From NCBI GenBank assembly GCA_005880795.1, contig VBGP01000021.1, positions 1 through 64,000 of the forward strand: 64,000 nt of DNA. The letters are read 5' to 3'. The notes beneath the pieces were generated by a model. That model was not told the origin of the DNA. It was given only the letters and a program-made list of their open reading frames with translations, and made no database searches. This DNA is from Chloroflexota bacterium (GTDB taxonomy: Bacteria; Chloroflexota; Dormibacteria; Dormibacterales; Dormibacteraceae). Positions within the stretch are counted from its first letter, which is position 1, and every line of letters starts with the position of its first letter. A program made the translations under genes and the position numbers. Shown here one piece after another: positions 8,785-17,440 of the stretch.

Positions 8785-10200
8785 ATGACCTCGACCGTAT
8801 GGCTGGCGGGAGAGTCGGCTCTTCTGCCGAGCCGCATCCAGATGGCGTTCACCCTTGCGTCTCACGTGCTGCTGGTGCCTCTGGGCGTAGCCCTTCCCTC
8901 ATTGACCCTGTTGATGGAGGGTATCGGTATCGCGCGCAACGACCCGGTGGCTCTCAAGATCGCCCGGCGGTGGTCGGTCGTGATGGCGGTTCAGTTCGCG
9001 GTCGGCGCGGTGACCGGGACGATCCTGTCGTTCGAGTTCGGCATCCTGTGGCCACGCATGATGGGGCGCTTCGGCGCCGCGATCGGGCTTGGCTTCGCGA
9101 TCGAGGGCCTGGCTTTCTTCCTCGAGGCGATCTTCATCGGCATCTATCTGTACGGATGGGAAAGACTCCCGCGGCGAACGCACTTCATGCTCGGGTTGGT
9201 CCTCCCGCCCGCGGGTTTGCTCGGCGCGTTCGGCGTGCTGTCGGCCAACTCATGGATGAACACCCCCGGCGGCGTGACGCTGCAAGCGGGCCGGCTCGTC
9301 GACGTCAACGTCATCGCCGCGCTGTTCACGCACGCGCTTGGCTACGAGTTCTGGCACTTCCTGATCGCGATCTACATGACGGCCGGCTTCGCCGTGGCTT
9401 CGGTCTACGCGGTGGCCTGGCTGCGCGGGCGGCGGGACCACTACCAGAGGCTGGCCTTCCTGGTTTCCTTCACGGTCGCCGCCGCCCTCACCCCGGTCCA
9501 GCTCGTGGTCGGCGACCTGTCCGCCCGGGCGCTCGTCACAGACCAGCCTGCCAAGTTCGCCGCGACGGAGGTCACCTGGAAGACGCGCGACCACAACCCT
9601 GAGGTCATCGGTGGGCTCATCGACGACTCCGGCGACGTCCGCTTCGGCATCGCCGTGCCGGTCCTCGATTCGATCCTGGTGGGTTACTCGCCCAACGCCG
9701 TGGTGCGCGGCCTGACCGATTTCGCCGCGAACGCCAGGCCCAGCACGGTCGAGGCCAACATCACGCACCTCGCCTTCGACGCCATGGTGGGGCTCGGCAC
9801 CGCCGGGGCGGCGCTGGCCGCCTGGTACTTCTGGGTCCTGCTTCGCCGGCGGCGCTTGCCCGAGTCGGTCTGGTTCTACCGGCTGGCGGCGCTCGGGGGA
9901 GTCGGCTGTTACCTGGCGGTCGAGGCGGGCTGGGTCACGACCGAGGTCGGTCGCCAGCCGTGGATCGTGTACGGGCTGATGCGAGTCTCTGACGCGGTCA
10001 CCTCCGCGCCGGCTTCGTTCGTATGGACGATGCTGGCCACGCTGGTCGTCGTCTACGCCCTGATCGCGTACTTCTTCGTCACCCTGCTGCTGAGGCTCGC
10101 TGCGCGCTGGAGGCGCGAGGACCTGAAGACACCTACCGCGCCGGAAGAGGGCGTGCCCTACGGGCCGCGACCGGCGAGGTTCCCCGAGCCCGGCTCGTGA
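8785..10200 (+). CDS. cydA: Cytochrome bd ubiquinol oxidase subunit I
   Basis: The 471-residue multi-pass protein matches CydA: RIQMAFTLASHVLL near the N-terminus carries the heme b595 His, THALGYEFWHFLIAIYM holds the heme b558 His, and GRQPWIVYGLMRVSDAVT is the highly conserved C-terminal motif. With CydB it reduces O2 to water with quinol electrons at high oxygen affinity. It is shorter than the E. coli protein (522 aa), consistent with the short Q-loop class. It overlaps cydB by GTGA, so the two are translationally coupled. No cydX or cydDC is seen here, though the nearby ABC pair at 4739-8484 looks like a drug exporter rather than CydDC. Confidence 0.92.
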   Translation: MTSTVWLAGESALLPSRIQMAFTLASHVLLVPLGVALPSLTLLMEGIGIARNDPVALKIARRWSVVMAVQFAVGAVTGTILSFEFGILWPRMMGRFGAAIGLGFAIEGLAFFLEAIFIGIYLYGWERLPRRTHFMLGLVLPPAGLLGAFGVLSANSWMNTPGGVTLQAGRLVDVNVIAALFTHALGYEFWHFLIAIYMTAGFAVASVYAVAWLRGRRDHYQRLAFLVSFTVAAALTPVQLVVGDLSARALVTDQPAKFAATEVTWKTRDHNPEVIGGLIDDSGDVRFGIAVPVLDSILVGYSPNAVVRGLTDFAANARPSTVEANITHLAFDAMVGLGTAGAALAAWYFWVLLRRRRLPESVWFYRLAALGGVGCYLAVEAGWVTTEVGRQPWIVYGLMRVSDAVTSAPASFVWTMLATLVVVYALIAYFFVTLLLRLAARWRREDLKTPTAPEEGVPYGPRPARFPEPGS

Positions 10201-11201
10201 ACCTGATCGCACTTTCGCTGCTGCTGTCGATCACGGCCTACAGCACCGCGGGCGGAGTCGATTTTGGCGCGGGCATCTGGGACCTGCTCGCGGGCACGTC
10301 GGCCCGCGGCCGCGAGGCGCGCGCCCTGATCGACCATGCGATGGCGCCGGTGTGGGAGGTCAACAACGTATGGCTGGCGTTTGCCATCGTCCTGTGCTGG
10401 ACCGGATTCCCAATCTTCTTTCAAAGCACCTTCACCAGCCTCTATCCCCTGTTCAGCCTGGCCCTGATCGGTCTCATCCTTCGCGGCGCTTTCTTCGCGT
10501 TCCGGCACGTGGCGGACGAACCTCGGGCCCACCGCATCGCCGACCTTGTGTTCGGCCTGTCTTCGGTGCTGACGCCATTCTTCTTCGCGGCCTCCCTGGG
10601 CGCGATCGCGTCCGGCCGCGTCGGAATCGCCGGACCGAGCCAGTCGGTGCTCGCCGCCTCGTTCAGCCCCATGTCGATCAGCTTCGGACTCGTTTCACTG
10701 GCCGCGACCGCCTTCAGCGGCGCGTCGTTCCTGGTGGGCGACGCACGCCGCTACGGCGCGGACGAGCTCGTCAGGTATTTCCGTCGTCGAGCCGTGACCG
10801 CCGCGCTGGTTCTGATCGCCATGGGCTCGGTGGCCCTGGTCACGATCGGATTTCAGGCCCCGACGCTCTTCAGGTCGATGCTGGCCGGGCCAGGCCTGCC
10901 GTTCGCGCTGATCACGATGATCGTCACTCCGCTCGTTGCCTTCCTGCACTGGCGAGGCATCTTTCGCTGGTACCGGGTCCTGACAGTGGGCGCCGTTGGC
11001 TCCATGGTCATGGCCTGGGGGTTTGCCCAGTCGCCGTACCTCCTCCCCGGACAGCTGACGATCGCGCAGGCGGCCGCGCCTCCCGGCACGCAGGCGCTGT
11101 TGCTCATCGTCGGAGCCGCTCTCGTGCTGGTCATCGCCCCCGCCATGGCTCTTCTCTACTACCTCGACCAGCGCAGCGCCCTCGACGTGCCGAAAGCCTG
11201 A
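10197..11201 (+). CDS. cydB: Cytochrome bd ubiquinol oxidase subunit II
   Basis: The 334-residue protein has about eight membrane helices and the family N-terminal signature ITAYSTAGGVDFGAGIWDLL. It forms the bd heterodimer with CydA. The start is the GTG at 10197 overlapping the cydA stop; the longer upstream open frame is a shadow of cydA. No obvious terminator follows before the MarR gene at 11276. Confidence 0.9.
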   Translation: MNLIALSLLLSITAYSTAGGVDFGAGIWDLLAGTSARGREARALIDHAMAPVWEVNNVWLAFAIVLCWTGFPIFFQSTFTSLYPLFSLALIGLILRGAFFAFRHVADEPRAHRIADLVFGLSSVLTPFFFAASLGAIASGRVGIAGPSQSVLAASFSPMSISFGLVSLAATAFSGASFLVGDARRYGADELVRYFRRRAVTAALVLIAMGSVALVTIGFQAPTLFRSMLAGPGLPFALITMIVTPLVAFLHWRGIFRWYRVLTVGAVGSMVMAWGFAQSPYLLPGQLTIAQAAAPPGTQALLLIVGAALVLVIAPAMALLYYLDQRSALDVPKA

Positions 11202-11263
11202 CCTACCCCAGATCGTCACTCGAGCAGACCGTCGGTTGAGCGGTTGATTCGTGAAAATCCGGG

Positions 11264-11269
11264 CATAAT
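11264..11269 (+). promoter_or_regulatory. Candidate -10 box of MarR-SDR-DUF385-MFS operon (leaderless)
   Basis: CATAAT lies 6 bases before the ATG at 11276, so the transcript probably begins at the start codon. GGTTGA occurs twice just upstream (11233-11238 and 11242-11247); the second is at -35 distance. Confidence 0.5.
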
Positions 11270-11275
11270 CGCCAC

Positions 11276-11728
11276 ATGCCGATTCCGCCCTCACTCGCCG
11301 ATCGACCCGGGGCGCTCCTGGTGATCGCGGCCAGGACCGGGCAGGAGCTGGCCAAACGCCGGCTCAGCCCCCTCGGCTTGAGCGTCCAGCTCTGCGGCGT
11401 GCTCAACCTGCTCGCGGAGGGGCCCGTTTCTCAGCAGGCGCTCGGCGAGCAGCTCGGAATCGACCGGACGACGATGGTCGAGCTGATCGACCAGCTCGAG
11501 CAGCAGGCGGTCGTCGTGCGCCGCCGCAACCCCGCCGACAGGCGCTCCTACGCGCTGGGCCTCACCCCGCGCGGCCGGACCGTGCAGAAGCGCGCGGCCC
11601 GGGCCTTCAACGCCGCGGCGGACGAGTTCTTCGGCCCCCTCAAATCAGGCGAGCAGCAGGCTCTGACGGACATGCTGCGACGCATCATCGCCTCAGCCGA
11701 TCCTCAGCTAAAGAAATCATCCGCTTAA
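11276..11728 (+). CDS. MarR-family transcriptional regulator
   Basis: The 150-residue winged-helix protein has VSQQALGEQLGIDRTTMVEL as helix-turn-helix and RRNPADRRSYALGLTPRGR as the wing with the family DRR motif. It is the first gene of a run of four on the same strand (SDR, DUF385, MFS), so it likely autoregulates this detoxification or efflux operon in response to a ligand. No Shine-Dalgarno site is present; the -10 box directly upstream suggests leaderless translation. Confidence 0.85.
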   Translation: MPIPPSLADRPGALLVIAARTGQELAKRRLSPLGLSVQLCGVLNLLAEGPVSQQALGEQLGIDRTTMVELIDQLEQQAVVVRRRNPADRRSYALGLTPRGRTVQKRAARAFNAAADEFFGPLKSGEQQALTDMLRRIIASADPQLKKSSA

Positions 11729-11765
11729 GGGAATAACTCGCGCGTCGACTGGCTTCTGGTCGGTC

Positions 11766-12635
11766 ATGAACGCGACGCCCCGACGGATACTCGTCACCGG
11801 TGCGAGCAGCGGGATCGGCCTCGCCACGGCGCGCCAACTCGCTGCCACAGGCCATGAGGTCGTCATGGTGTCGCGTGAAACCTCGCGCGGCACCCAGGCA
11901 CTCTCCAGCGTGGCGGCAGATGCGACCGGCCCGGGACCAAGCTTCCTTCCCGCCGACCTCTCGAGCCAGGCTTCGATCCGCGACCTCTCGGTCCGGCTGC
12001 ACGATCGCTTCAGCTCGGTCGACGCTCTGGTCAACAACGCAGGCACGGCTGCAACACGCCGAGAGCTCACGGTCGATGGCATCGAGCTCACCTTCGCGAC
12101 GAATCATCTCGCGCCGTTCCTGTTGACCCATCTCCTCTTGGATCTACTGCACGGCGGTCGCGTCGTCGGCACCACTTCCGAGTCGCACGCCGGACGCCTC
12201 GACTTCGACAACCTCCAGGGCGAGCGCGGATACAACTTCTTCTCCGCCTACTCGCGCTCCAAGCTCGCCAACATCCTGTTCACGTACGAGCTGGCCAGGC
12301 GCCTGGCCGGCACCGCCATCACCGCCAACTGCTTCACGCCAGGCCCCTCTGCGACCAACTTCGGCCGAGGAACCGGCGGTGCGATGGGCCTGATGTCGGC
12401 GGCGGTGCGTTTGATCGGCGGCAGCCCGCAGCGAGGCGCCCGAATTGCTGTCCGCCTCGCAACGTCACCTGAGCTGGACGGCGCGAGCGGCCTCTATTTC
12501 TTCCACGGCAAGCCTGCTCGCAGCAAGGCGATCACCTACGACCCAGTGATCGCTGCCCGCCTCTGGGCGGTCAGCGAGGAGCTGACGAATCCCGGCCGGC
12601 AAATCACTCAGCCATCAAAGGAGGCAATCAAATGA
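11766..12635 (+). CDS. Short-chain dehydrogenase/reductase (SDR)
   Basis: The 289-residue Rossmann protein has the nucleotide-binding motif TGASSGIGLATARQLA (residues about 11-26), NNAG near 85 and the catalytic Tyr-x-x-x-Lys in AYSRSKLAN. The sequence most resembles retinol-dehydrogenase-like SDRs acting on unknown alcohols or ketones with NAD(P). It overlaps the following DUF385 gene by ATGA. The association with a MarR regulator, a deazaflavin enzyme and an MFS pump suggests xenobiotic modification followed by export, which is inference. Confidence 0.85.
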   Translation: MNATPRRILVTGASSGIGLATARQLAATGHEVVMVSRETSRGTQALSSVAADATGPGPSFLPADLSSQASIRDLSVRLHDRFSSVDALVNNAGTAATRRELTVDGIELTFATNHLAPFLLTHLLLDLLHGGRVVGTTSESHAGRLDFDNLQGERGYNFFSAYSRSKLANILFTYELARRLAGTAITANCFTPGPSATNFGRGTGGAMGLMSAAVRLIGGSPQRGARIAVRLATSPELDGASGLYFFHGKPARSKAITYDPVIAARLWAVSEELTNPGRQITQPSKEAIK

Positions 12636-13105
12636 ACGCCGCCGCAAGAGGCATCCAGCTCGGAGCTCGCGCTCGTCGCGCGGTCCGGTTCTTCGCGGGC
12701 TTCATCAACCCGCTCACGCTCGTCATCGCGGGGAGGCGTTGGATGCCGATCGTCGGCGTCATCCACCACCGCGGACGCAAGTCCGGGCGGATGTACGACA
12801 CACCGCTTGGCATGCGACCGCTGGGCGACACGTTCGTGATGCCGCGCACGTTCGGCGAGAACGCCGCGTGGTACCTGAACGTCAAGGCAGCCGGCTGGGG
12901 CGTGGTCACCTACAAGGGCCACGACTACACAGTGGTCGAACCGCAGGTCATCGACTACGCGACCGCCGCACCGGCTTTCCCCCGCTACGAGCTGCTGCAG
13001 TTCCGCCTGGTCGGTATCAACGAGTACCTGCGCATGAGGCAGGCACCGGCATCCACAACACGCCCGCCTGACGGCACCCGCGTGAATTCCAAAAGGAGAG
13101 ACTGA
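12632..13105 (+). CDS. DUF385/Ddn-type deazaflavin-dependent nitroreductase-like protein
   Basis: The 157 residues contain the split-barrel pattern of F420-dependent nitroreductases: VIHHRGRKSGRMYDTPLGM, then FVMPRTFGENAAWYLNVKAAG. Mycobacterial members (Ddn) use reduced F420 on quinones or nitro drugs. The protein may therefore need coenzyme F420, but no F420 biosynthesis gene is in this window. A strong AAAGGAGG site lies before the ATG, which overlaps the SDR stop. Confidence 0.78.
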   Translation: MNAAARGIQLGARARRAVRFFAGFINPLTLVIAGRRWMPIVGVIHHRGRKSGRMYDTPLGMRPLGDTFVMPRTFGENAAWYLNVKAAGWGVVTYKGHDYTVVEPQVIDYATAAPAFPRYELLQFRLVGINEYLRMRQAPASTTRPPDGTRVNSKRRD

Positions 13106-13107
13106 AA

Positions 13108-14610
13108 ATGGCAACTTCCTTGAGCACCCCTCCCCACCCGGCGCTTCGCGCCGACCTCCCCGGCAAGCGGGGAGGTGAAAAGTCTCGCAACCTCACCCTC
13201 GCGCTGATCGTGATCGCGTTCGCCCAGCTCATGGTCGTGCTGGACACCACCATCGTCAATGTCGCGCTCCCGTCGATCCAGCGCGCGCTGAGCTTCAGCG
13301 CCACCGACCTCGAGTGGGTGGTCAACGGCTACGCGCTCGCCTTCGGCGGATTGCTTCTCCTCGGTGGCCGGGCCGGCGACCTGTTTGGGCGGCGGCGGAT
13401 GTTCATCGCCGGGGTCCTGCTGTTCGCGGCCGGCTCCTTTGCCGGCGGTCTCGCGACCACATCGACCTGGCTCATCGTTGCGCGCGTCGTCCAGGGCGCG
13501 GGCGGCGCCATCGTCGCGCCCACCGCGCTGTCTTTGATCGCGGACACGTTCCAGGAGGGGGCGGCGCGCAACCGCGCCCTGGGGATCTATGCCGGAGCGG
13601 CCGGCGGCGGCGGAGCCGTCGGACTGATCCTGGGTGGCCTGATCGTCAACTACCTGTCGTGGCGGTGGGTCCTGTTCGTCAACGTCCCGATCGCGCTCGT
13701 CCTGGCCTTCGCGGCGCCGCGGGTGCTCGCGGTGTCGGACGGGCGGTCAGGCCGGCTCGACCTGCCCGGCGCGATCTCCGTCACGAGCGCCATGACACTC
13801 CTCGTCTATGGGCTGTCGCGGGCGGCGACGCAAGGCTGGAGCGACAGCGTGACCGTCGCGACGCTCGGCTTTGGCGCCGCGCTGCTGGTGCTCTTCATAT
13901 TGATCGAGCTCCGCAGCGAGCAACCCCTCATGCCGTTGCGAATCTTTGCGAACCGGAACCGCACCGGCGCCTACCTGCTGAGGATGGTGGCGGGGGCGAC
14001 GACGCTCTCCGTCCTCTTCTTTTTGACCCAGGTCGTGCAGAACGTGCTGGGCTACAGCCCGCTCCAGGCCGGCTTCGCATTCTTGCCGCTAGGCGCAGGG
14101 GTCGTCATCACGGCCCAGGTCACCTCGCGCGTGGTCGGACGCATCGGTCCGAGAGTGCCGATCACCGTCGGCGCGCTCGTGGTGGCGGGTGGCCTCGCGT
14201 GGCTGTCTCGCATATCCGATCACGCTAGCTACGTCCCCGACATACTCCCGGCCCTCATCGTCCTGTCGGTCGGGCTTGGCCTGATCTTCTTTCCCACCAC
14301 GGTGGTCGCGGTCTCGGGCGCGTCGCGACGTGAGTCGGGTCTCGCGTCGGCCGTGCTCAACGTCAGTCAGCAGCTGGGCGGGTCGATCGGCCTGGCCGTT
14401 CTCGGCACTGTTGCCGCCAACGTCAGCAAGGACCAGCTTGCCAACGTACGTCCGACTCGCGCACTGATCGGCCAGGCGCTGATGGCGGGGTTCACGACGG
14501 CGTTCGAGATTGGTGTCGTGATCGCGCTCGCCGGATTCGTGATCGCGCTGCTGGTGATCCGCGTCCGTTCGCCCAAACCGTCCACTGCCGCGCTGCCCGA
14601 AGCGGCCTGA
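13108..14610 (+). CDS. MFS drug:H+ antiporter, 14-helix DHA2/EmrB type
   Basis: The 500-residue transporter shows LDTTIVNVALPSIQRAL in helix 1, the loop motif GGRAGDLFGRRRMF and about 14 membrane helices, as in EmrB/QacA. It probably expels lipophilic drugs using the proton gradient. GGAGAG lies 9 bases before the ATG. Its first 25 residues are encoded by a dispersed palindromic element (13125-13177) that gives the non-homologous stretch TPPHPALRADLPGKRGGE ahead of the first helix. It ends the MarR operon and is followed by a strong terminator. Confidence 0.9.
   Translation: MATSLSTPPHPALRADLPGKRGGEKSRNLTLALIVIAFAQLMVVLDTTIVNVALPSIQRALSFSATDLEWVVNGYALAFGGLLLLGGRAGDLFGRRRMFIAGVLLFAAGSFAGGLATTSTWLIVARVVQGAGGAIVAPTALSLIADTFQEGAARNRALGIYAGAAGGGGAVGLILGGLIVNYLSWRWVLFVNVPIALVLAFAAPRVLAVSDGRSGRLDLPGAISVTSAMTLLVYGLSRAATQGWSDSVTVATLGFGAALLVLFILIELRSEQPLMPLRIFANRNRTGAYLLRMVAGATTLSVLFFLTQVVQNVLGYSPLQAGFAFLPLGAGVVITAQVTSRVVGRIGPRVPITVGALVVAGGLAWLSRISDHASYVPDILPALIVLSVGLGLIFFPTTVVAVSGASRRESGLASAVLNVSQQLGGSIGLAVLGTVAANVSKDQLANVRPTRALIGQALMAGFTTAFEIGVVIALAGFVIALLVIRVRSPKPSTAALPEAA
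13125..13177 (+). repeat. Dispersed bipartite palindromic element, family B, in coding sequence
   Basis: Two hairpins are adjacent: CGGCGC-TT-CGCGCCG-like and CTCCCC-GGCAAGC-GGGGAG. The copy lies in frame at the 5' end of the MFS gene. A second copy in inverse orientation is at 42513-42562. Confidence 0.7.
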
Positions 14611-14619
14611 ACACCCGGT

Positions 14620-14650
14620 GCGCGCGCCCGACGCGGGCGCGCGCTTTCTT
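14620..14650 (+). terminator. Rho-independent terminator after MFS operon
   Basis: Perfect 11-base arms GCGCGCGCCCG and CGGGCGCGCGC with a 3-base loop ACG, followed by TTTCTT. It overlaps the stop of the convergent molybdopterin gene. Confidence 0.9.
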
Positions 14651-15662
14651 ATTGGGTCGGGAAGGGCGACTGCCACCAGTACGGAAGGTCATCGACCTCT
14701 ATCGCGGTGACCCACTTCACCCACCAGAAGCCGCGGCGGCCTGGCGCGACCAGGCGCGCGGGAAAGCCATGCCCTGCGTCGAGGGGCTGATCGCCAAAAC
14801 GGGTGGCCAGGAGAAGGCTCACCGCCTGGTCGATCGGAAAACGCCGGTCATAGCCACTGTGAGAGACGACTCGGATGCTCGCGCCGCGCATGTCCTTGAC
14901 GAGTCGATCAAGTCGCGCGCCAGACCAGACCTGGGTCGAATAGAAACCCCCGGTGCAGTCGAGGGTCGCGACGACACGATCGTCGAAGGCCGCGAGCTCC
15001 TCGTAGCTCAGGGCGCGGTCGCCGATTCGAAGTCTCCAGTCTTTCGCTTCGACTTGCGGGATGGAATCGAACATCCACGAGCTCACCGGCATCAGACCTG
15101 GCGCATACGAACCGGCCTCGTAGGAGCCGGTGAACCTGCGCGCCGCGCCCGGCAGCCCGGTCGCGCGCACGACGAGCTCGCCGGCGCCGTAGGCTACCGC
15201 GGCCGTCGAAATCACGACTGCGCCGCGCAGGAAATTGCGTCGTGACACGTCAGTGCCGCGGATCCGAATGCGCCGGACGGCGACGTGCCAGACCACAAAC
15301 GGAACCGCGGCCAGGGCGGCGCCGACATGAACCTCCATGGCGCTGAAAGGTCCCGCGTAAACGAGCAAGCCGGTTGAGTGGGCCAGGCCGGCGAGCAGAG
15401 ATGTGATCACCAGCAGGCCCAGGAGGATAGAGGCCCACCGATGCGGCCGGTTGCGGCTCATCCCGCGCCGCGCGATCATCGATTTCCAGGGCAGCAGGAG
15501 GAGGATGGCAATTCCGCTCGTTGCATGCACGACGAGGGACCATCGCGCCGGCGCCGTGGCGTAGGCAAAGGCGAGCCAGCCGGTCAGAAAAGCGCCGAGC
15601 AGCAACAGGAGCAGCCCCAGGTTGGTGCGGGCACCAAACCGCGTCGGCACGCGACTTCCCAT
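14649..15662 (-). CDS. Membrane-anchored molybdopterin oxidoreductase (sulfite-oxidase fold)
   Basis: The 337-residue protein starts with four hydrophobic helices (about 15-130) resembling a small cytochrome b561-type membrane domain, then SRRNFLRGAVVISTAAVAYG (a twin-Arg-like linker and fifth helix) and a C-terminal sulfite-oxidase-type molybdopterin domain (about 190-337). The Mo-ligand Cys is likely the one in VATLDCTGGFYSTQVW. A Trp-rich C-terminus (FWWVKWVTAIEV, DLPYWWQSPFP) is typical of the family. The catalytic domain would lie outside the membrane. The substrate is unknown. It is convergent with the MFS gene. Confidence 0.82.
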   Translation of the reverse strand: MGSRVPTRFGARTNLGLLLLLLGAFLTGWLAFAYATAPARWSLVVHATSGIAILLLLPWKSMIARRGMSRNRPHRWASILLGLLVITSLLAGLAHSTGLLVYAGPFSAMEVHVGAALAAVPFVVWHVAVRRIRIRGTDVSRRNFLRGAVVISTAAVAYGAGELVVRATGLPGAARRFTGSYEAGSYAPGLMPVSSWMFDSIPQVEAKDWRLRIGDRALSYEELAAFDDRVVATLDCTGGFYSTQVWSGARLDRLVKDMRGASIRVVSHSGYDRRFPIDQAVSLLLATRFGDQPLDAGHGFPARLVAPGRRGFWWVKWVTAIEVDDLPYWWQSPFPTQ

Positions 15663-15708
15663 GCTCAGATCTTGCTCTGACGCAGAGAATGTGATCGCCA
15701 GGCGTTGC

Positions 15709-15741
15709 GAAGCCCCCGGACAAACACCGTCCGGGGGCTTC
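15709..15741 (-). terminator. Strong hairpin between two minus-strand genes
   Basis: Perfect 13-base arms GAAGCCCCCGGAC and GTCCGGGGGCTTC with a 7-base loop. No T tract follows on either strand, so it could be a terminator for the 15762-16043 gene or an RNA-stabilising hairpin. Confidence 0.55.
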
Positions 15742-15761
15742 GAACTATCGACCCGTGGTCG

Positions 15762-16043
15762 TTATTGAGCCTGGCAGAACTGCGAGAAGCCCGAGTTGGT
15801 CGGTCCCGTGTCGTGCCCGAGGCCACCGTCTTCCTTGGCGTCGGCTGCGATCCAGTTGACCCCGCCGTTGGATGCGAAATGATGCGAGAAGGCTCCGAAC
15901 GCGCCGTGTCCGGCGTCGCAGTTGGCGGCCGCCGCCGGTGGCTGGTTGTAGCCGTCGTCGTTGGCGCTCACCTGCACCAGGCCCACGCCGCAAAGCAGCC
16001 CGACAACACTTATCACACCAAATACCTTTTTCCTCATCGACAC
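15762..16043 (-). CDS. Small secreted protein of unknown function
   Basis: The 93-residue protein starts at GTG (or an ATG two codons on). It has a Lys-positive N-terminus, a hydrophobic core (VFGVISVVGLLCGVGLVQV) and a likely signal-peptidase site after VSA. The mature part is about 65 residues, rich in Gly, Asn, Ala and His, with two cysteines (NCDAGH and SQFCQAQ) that could form a disulfide. I recognise no domain. It stands alone between hairpin 15709-15741 and the CPBP gene. Confidence 0.6.
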   Translation of the reverse strand: MSMRKKVFGVISVVGLLCGVGLVQVSANDDGYNQPPAAAANCDAGHGAFGAFSHHFASNGGVNWIAADAKEDGGLGHDTGPTNSGFSQFCQAQ

Positions 16044-16119
16044 CCCCAGATGGCTTCTGTCTCCCTGTTAGGCGACTCCGTCGAGTATGACACTCAACGG
16101 GGAGATCCTTAATGGGATC

Positions 16120-17001
16120 TTAAGCTTCCAACTGGTTGACGCCCCGAGTCAGCGTGCGGGGGTTGGTGCCGAGGACCACACCCAACGCTGCCAGCCCGTG
16201 CAAAACGGCGACGATGATCGGAATCGCATGCAGGCCCGAGTCCGGGGTCTGAACGATCGAGTTGTCGATGTTGTATGCGCCATGCGCCACCAGGACCAGA
16301 AGCAGACTGCCGCGTGAGCCGTTGTAGAGCCACGCGTACAGGATCGCCGTCGAAGTCAGGCGCAGGTAGGTCTGCGGGAAGTCGGTCCAGTCGAAGAGCG
16401 ACAGCCCGCCCGGAACCGCGACCGGCCACAGATGCCATGTGCTCCACAGCAATCCGATCACGATGGCCGCCGCCAGCGCACCGATTCCGGTTTGAAGGCG
16501 GCGCTGGCCGAAGCCTCTCCACCCCAGCTCCTCGCCGACCGCGCCCGCGATGACTGCGCCGATCGTGAACAGAAGCGCCGACATCCCTCCTTCCGCGGTT
16601 CCAGTGGGTAGGGCCAGCCAGTGTCGCGGTGCGTTGCCCCCGAGGAGCACGTAGACGAGATCGCCCAGGAGCAGCAGCGGGATCGGACCCAGCAGCGCCA
16701 CCAGGTACCAGCCGGGGTGGATACGCCATCGACCCAGCGGCTTCAGGAGGCGGCGTACCCCGCCGGCGCCAGGCCAGCGCCAGGCCACCAGAAGCGCGGC
16801 CACGGTGGGCGTATAGGCGGTGAAGAGGATGCCCACGATAGCGATCGGGGGCGCACCGGACGAGTTGGCTGCGAGCTTGGCCAGGTCGAGGTGGAGGACA
16901 TAAAGGGGCAGCAGGCCGAGGAACAGCAGCGCAAAAACGAGGACGGCCCACGCCACGACCGCCCTGTCGATATGCCGGGACGGTGCCGCTGAAAGGTCCA
17001 T
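16120..17001 (-). CDS. CPBP-family intramembrane protease
   Basis: The 293-residue protein has about eight membrane segments and the CPBP (Abi, CAAX-prenyl-protease-like) motifs: EELGWRGFGQRRLQ (Glu-Glu-x-x-x-Arg), then LWSTWHLWP (His) and VLVAHGAYNIDNS (His/Asn). These are intramembrane metalloproteases linked to bacteriocin self-immunity or regulated proteolysis; the substrate is unknown. It is one of four CPBP genes in this window and the only one not in the 26-29 kb cluster. Confidence 0.85.
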   Translation of the reverse strand: MDLSAAPSRHIDRAVVAWAVLVFALLFLGLLPLYVLHLDLAKLAANSSGAPPIAIVGILFTAYTPTVAALLVAWRWPGAGGVRRLLKPLGRWRIHPGWYLVALLGPIPLLLLGDLVYVLLGGNAPRHWLALPTGTAEGGMSALLFTIGAVIAGAVGEELGWRGFGQRRLQTGIGALAAAIVIGLLWSTWHLWPVAVPGGLSLFDWTDFPQTYLRLTSTAILYAWLYNGSRGSLLLVLVAHGAYNIDNSIVQTPDSGLHAIPIIVAVLHGLAALGVVLGTNPRTLTRGVNQLEA

Positions 17002-17036
17002 CCGACCTTCTTCTTGTTAGGTGGGCGGCGCGAGCT

Positions 17037-17357
17037 CTACCAGAGGTCTCGGTTCACGGGCCGAAGCTTCGCGCTTGCTGTGGCGCTCGATTGACCAGTC
17101 AGAACCACGACCGGTATGTGCCGGCAGGCATCGTCAGCGCGAAGAGCCTCGATGAGCGGAAGGCTGCCCGCTCCGTTGGCCCCGAGATGGATGAAGATCA
17201 CGTTCGGAGCGCCCTGCCTCGCTCGGCCGAGACCCTCGGTCCGGTCGCGGGCCGTGACCACGCTGTAGCCATCGCCCTCCAGGCGTTGCTGATTGGCCTG
17301 GCTCGAGGCGGCGTCGTCATCGACCAACAGAGCGGATGCGATACGGACAGCGTTCAC
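17037..17357 (-). CDS. Stand-alone receiver domain lacking the phosphoacceptor Asp
   Basis: The 106 residues form a CheY-like fold: the acidic start ALLVDDD, helix QANQQRLEGDGYSV, then strand NVIFIHLGANGAG, and VVVLTGQSS. At the phosphoacceptor position (end of the third strand) the residue is His (IFIHLG) instead of Asp, and no DNA-binding domain follows. It may therefore be a phosphorylation-independent pseudo-receiver or a decaying gene. I chose the GTG at 17355-17357, with AAGGGG upstream, over a longer open frame whose extra N-terminus is the antisense of intergenic and helicase 3' sequence. Confidence 0.6.
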   Translation of the reverse strand: MNAVRIASALLVDDDAASSQANQQRLEGDGYSVVTARDRTEGLGRARQGAPNVIFIHLGANGAGSLPLIEALRADDACRHIPVVVLTGQSSATASAKLRPVNRDLW

Positions 17358-17440
17358 TGCGGACCCCTTGTTACATCCTCTGCCGTGGGACGGCAGGTTC
17401 GCGGAGGAACGCCAGCCTGTCGCCGTCAGTCTAGACGCAT

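Noticed and set aside
10023-10196. N-terminal extension of CydB
   Set aside because: It is cydA in another frame; the GTG at 10197 gives the canonical CydB start.
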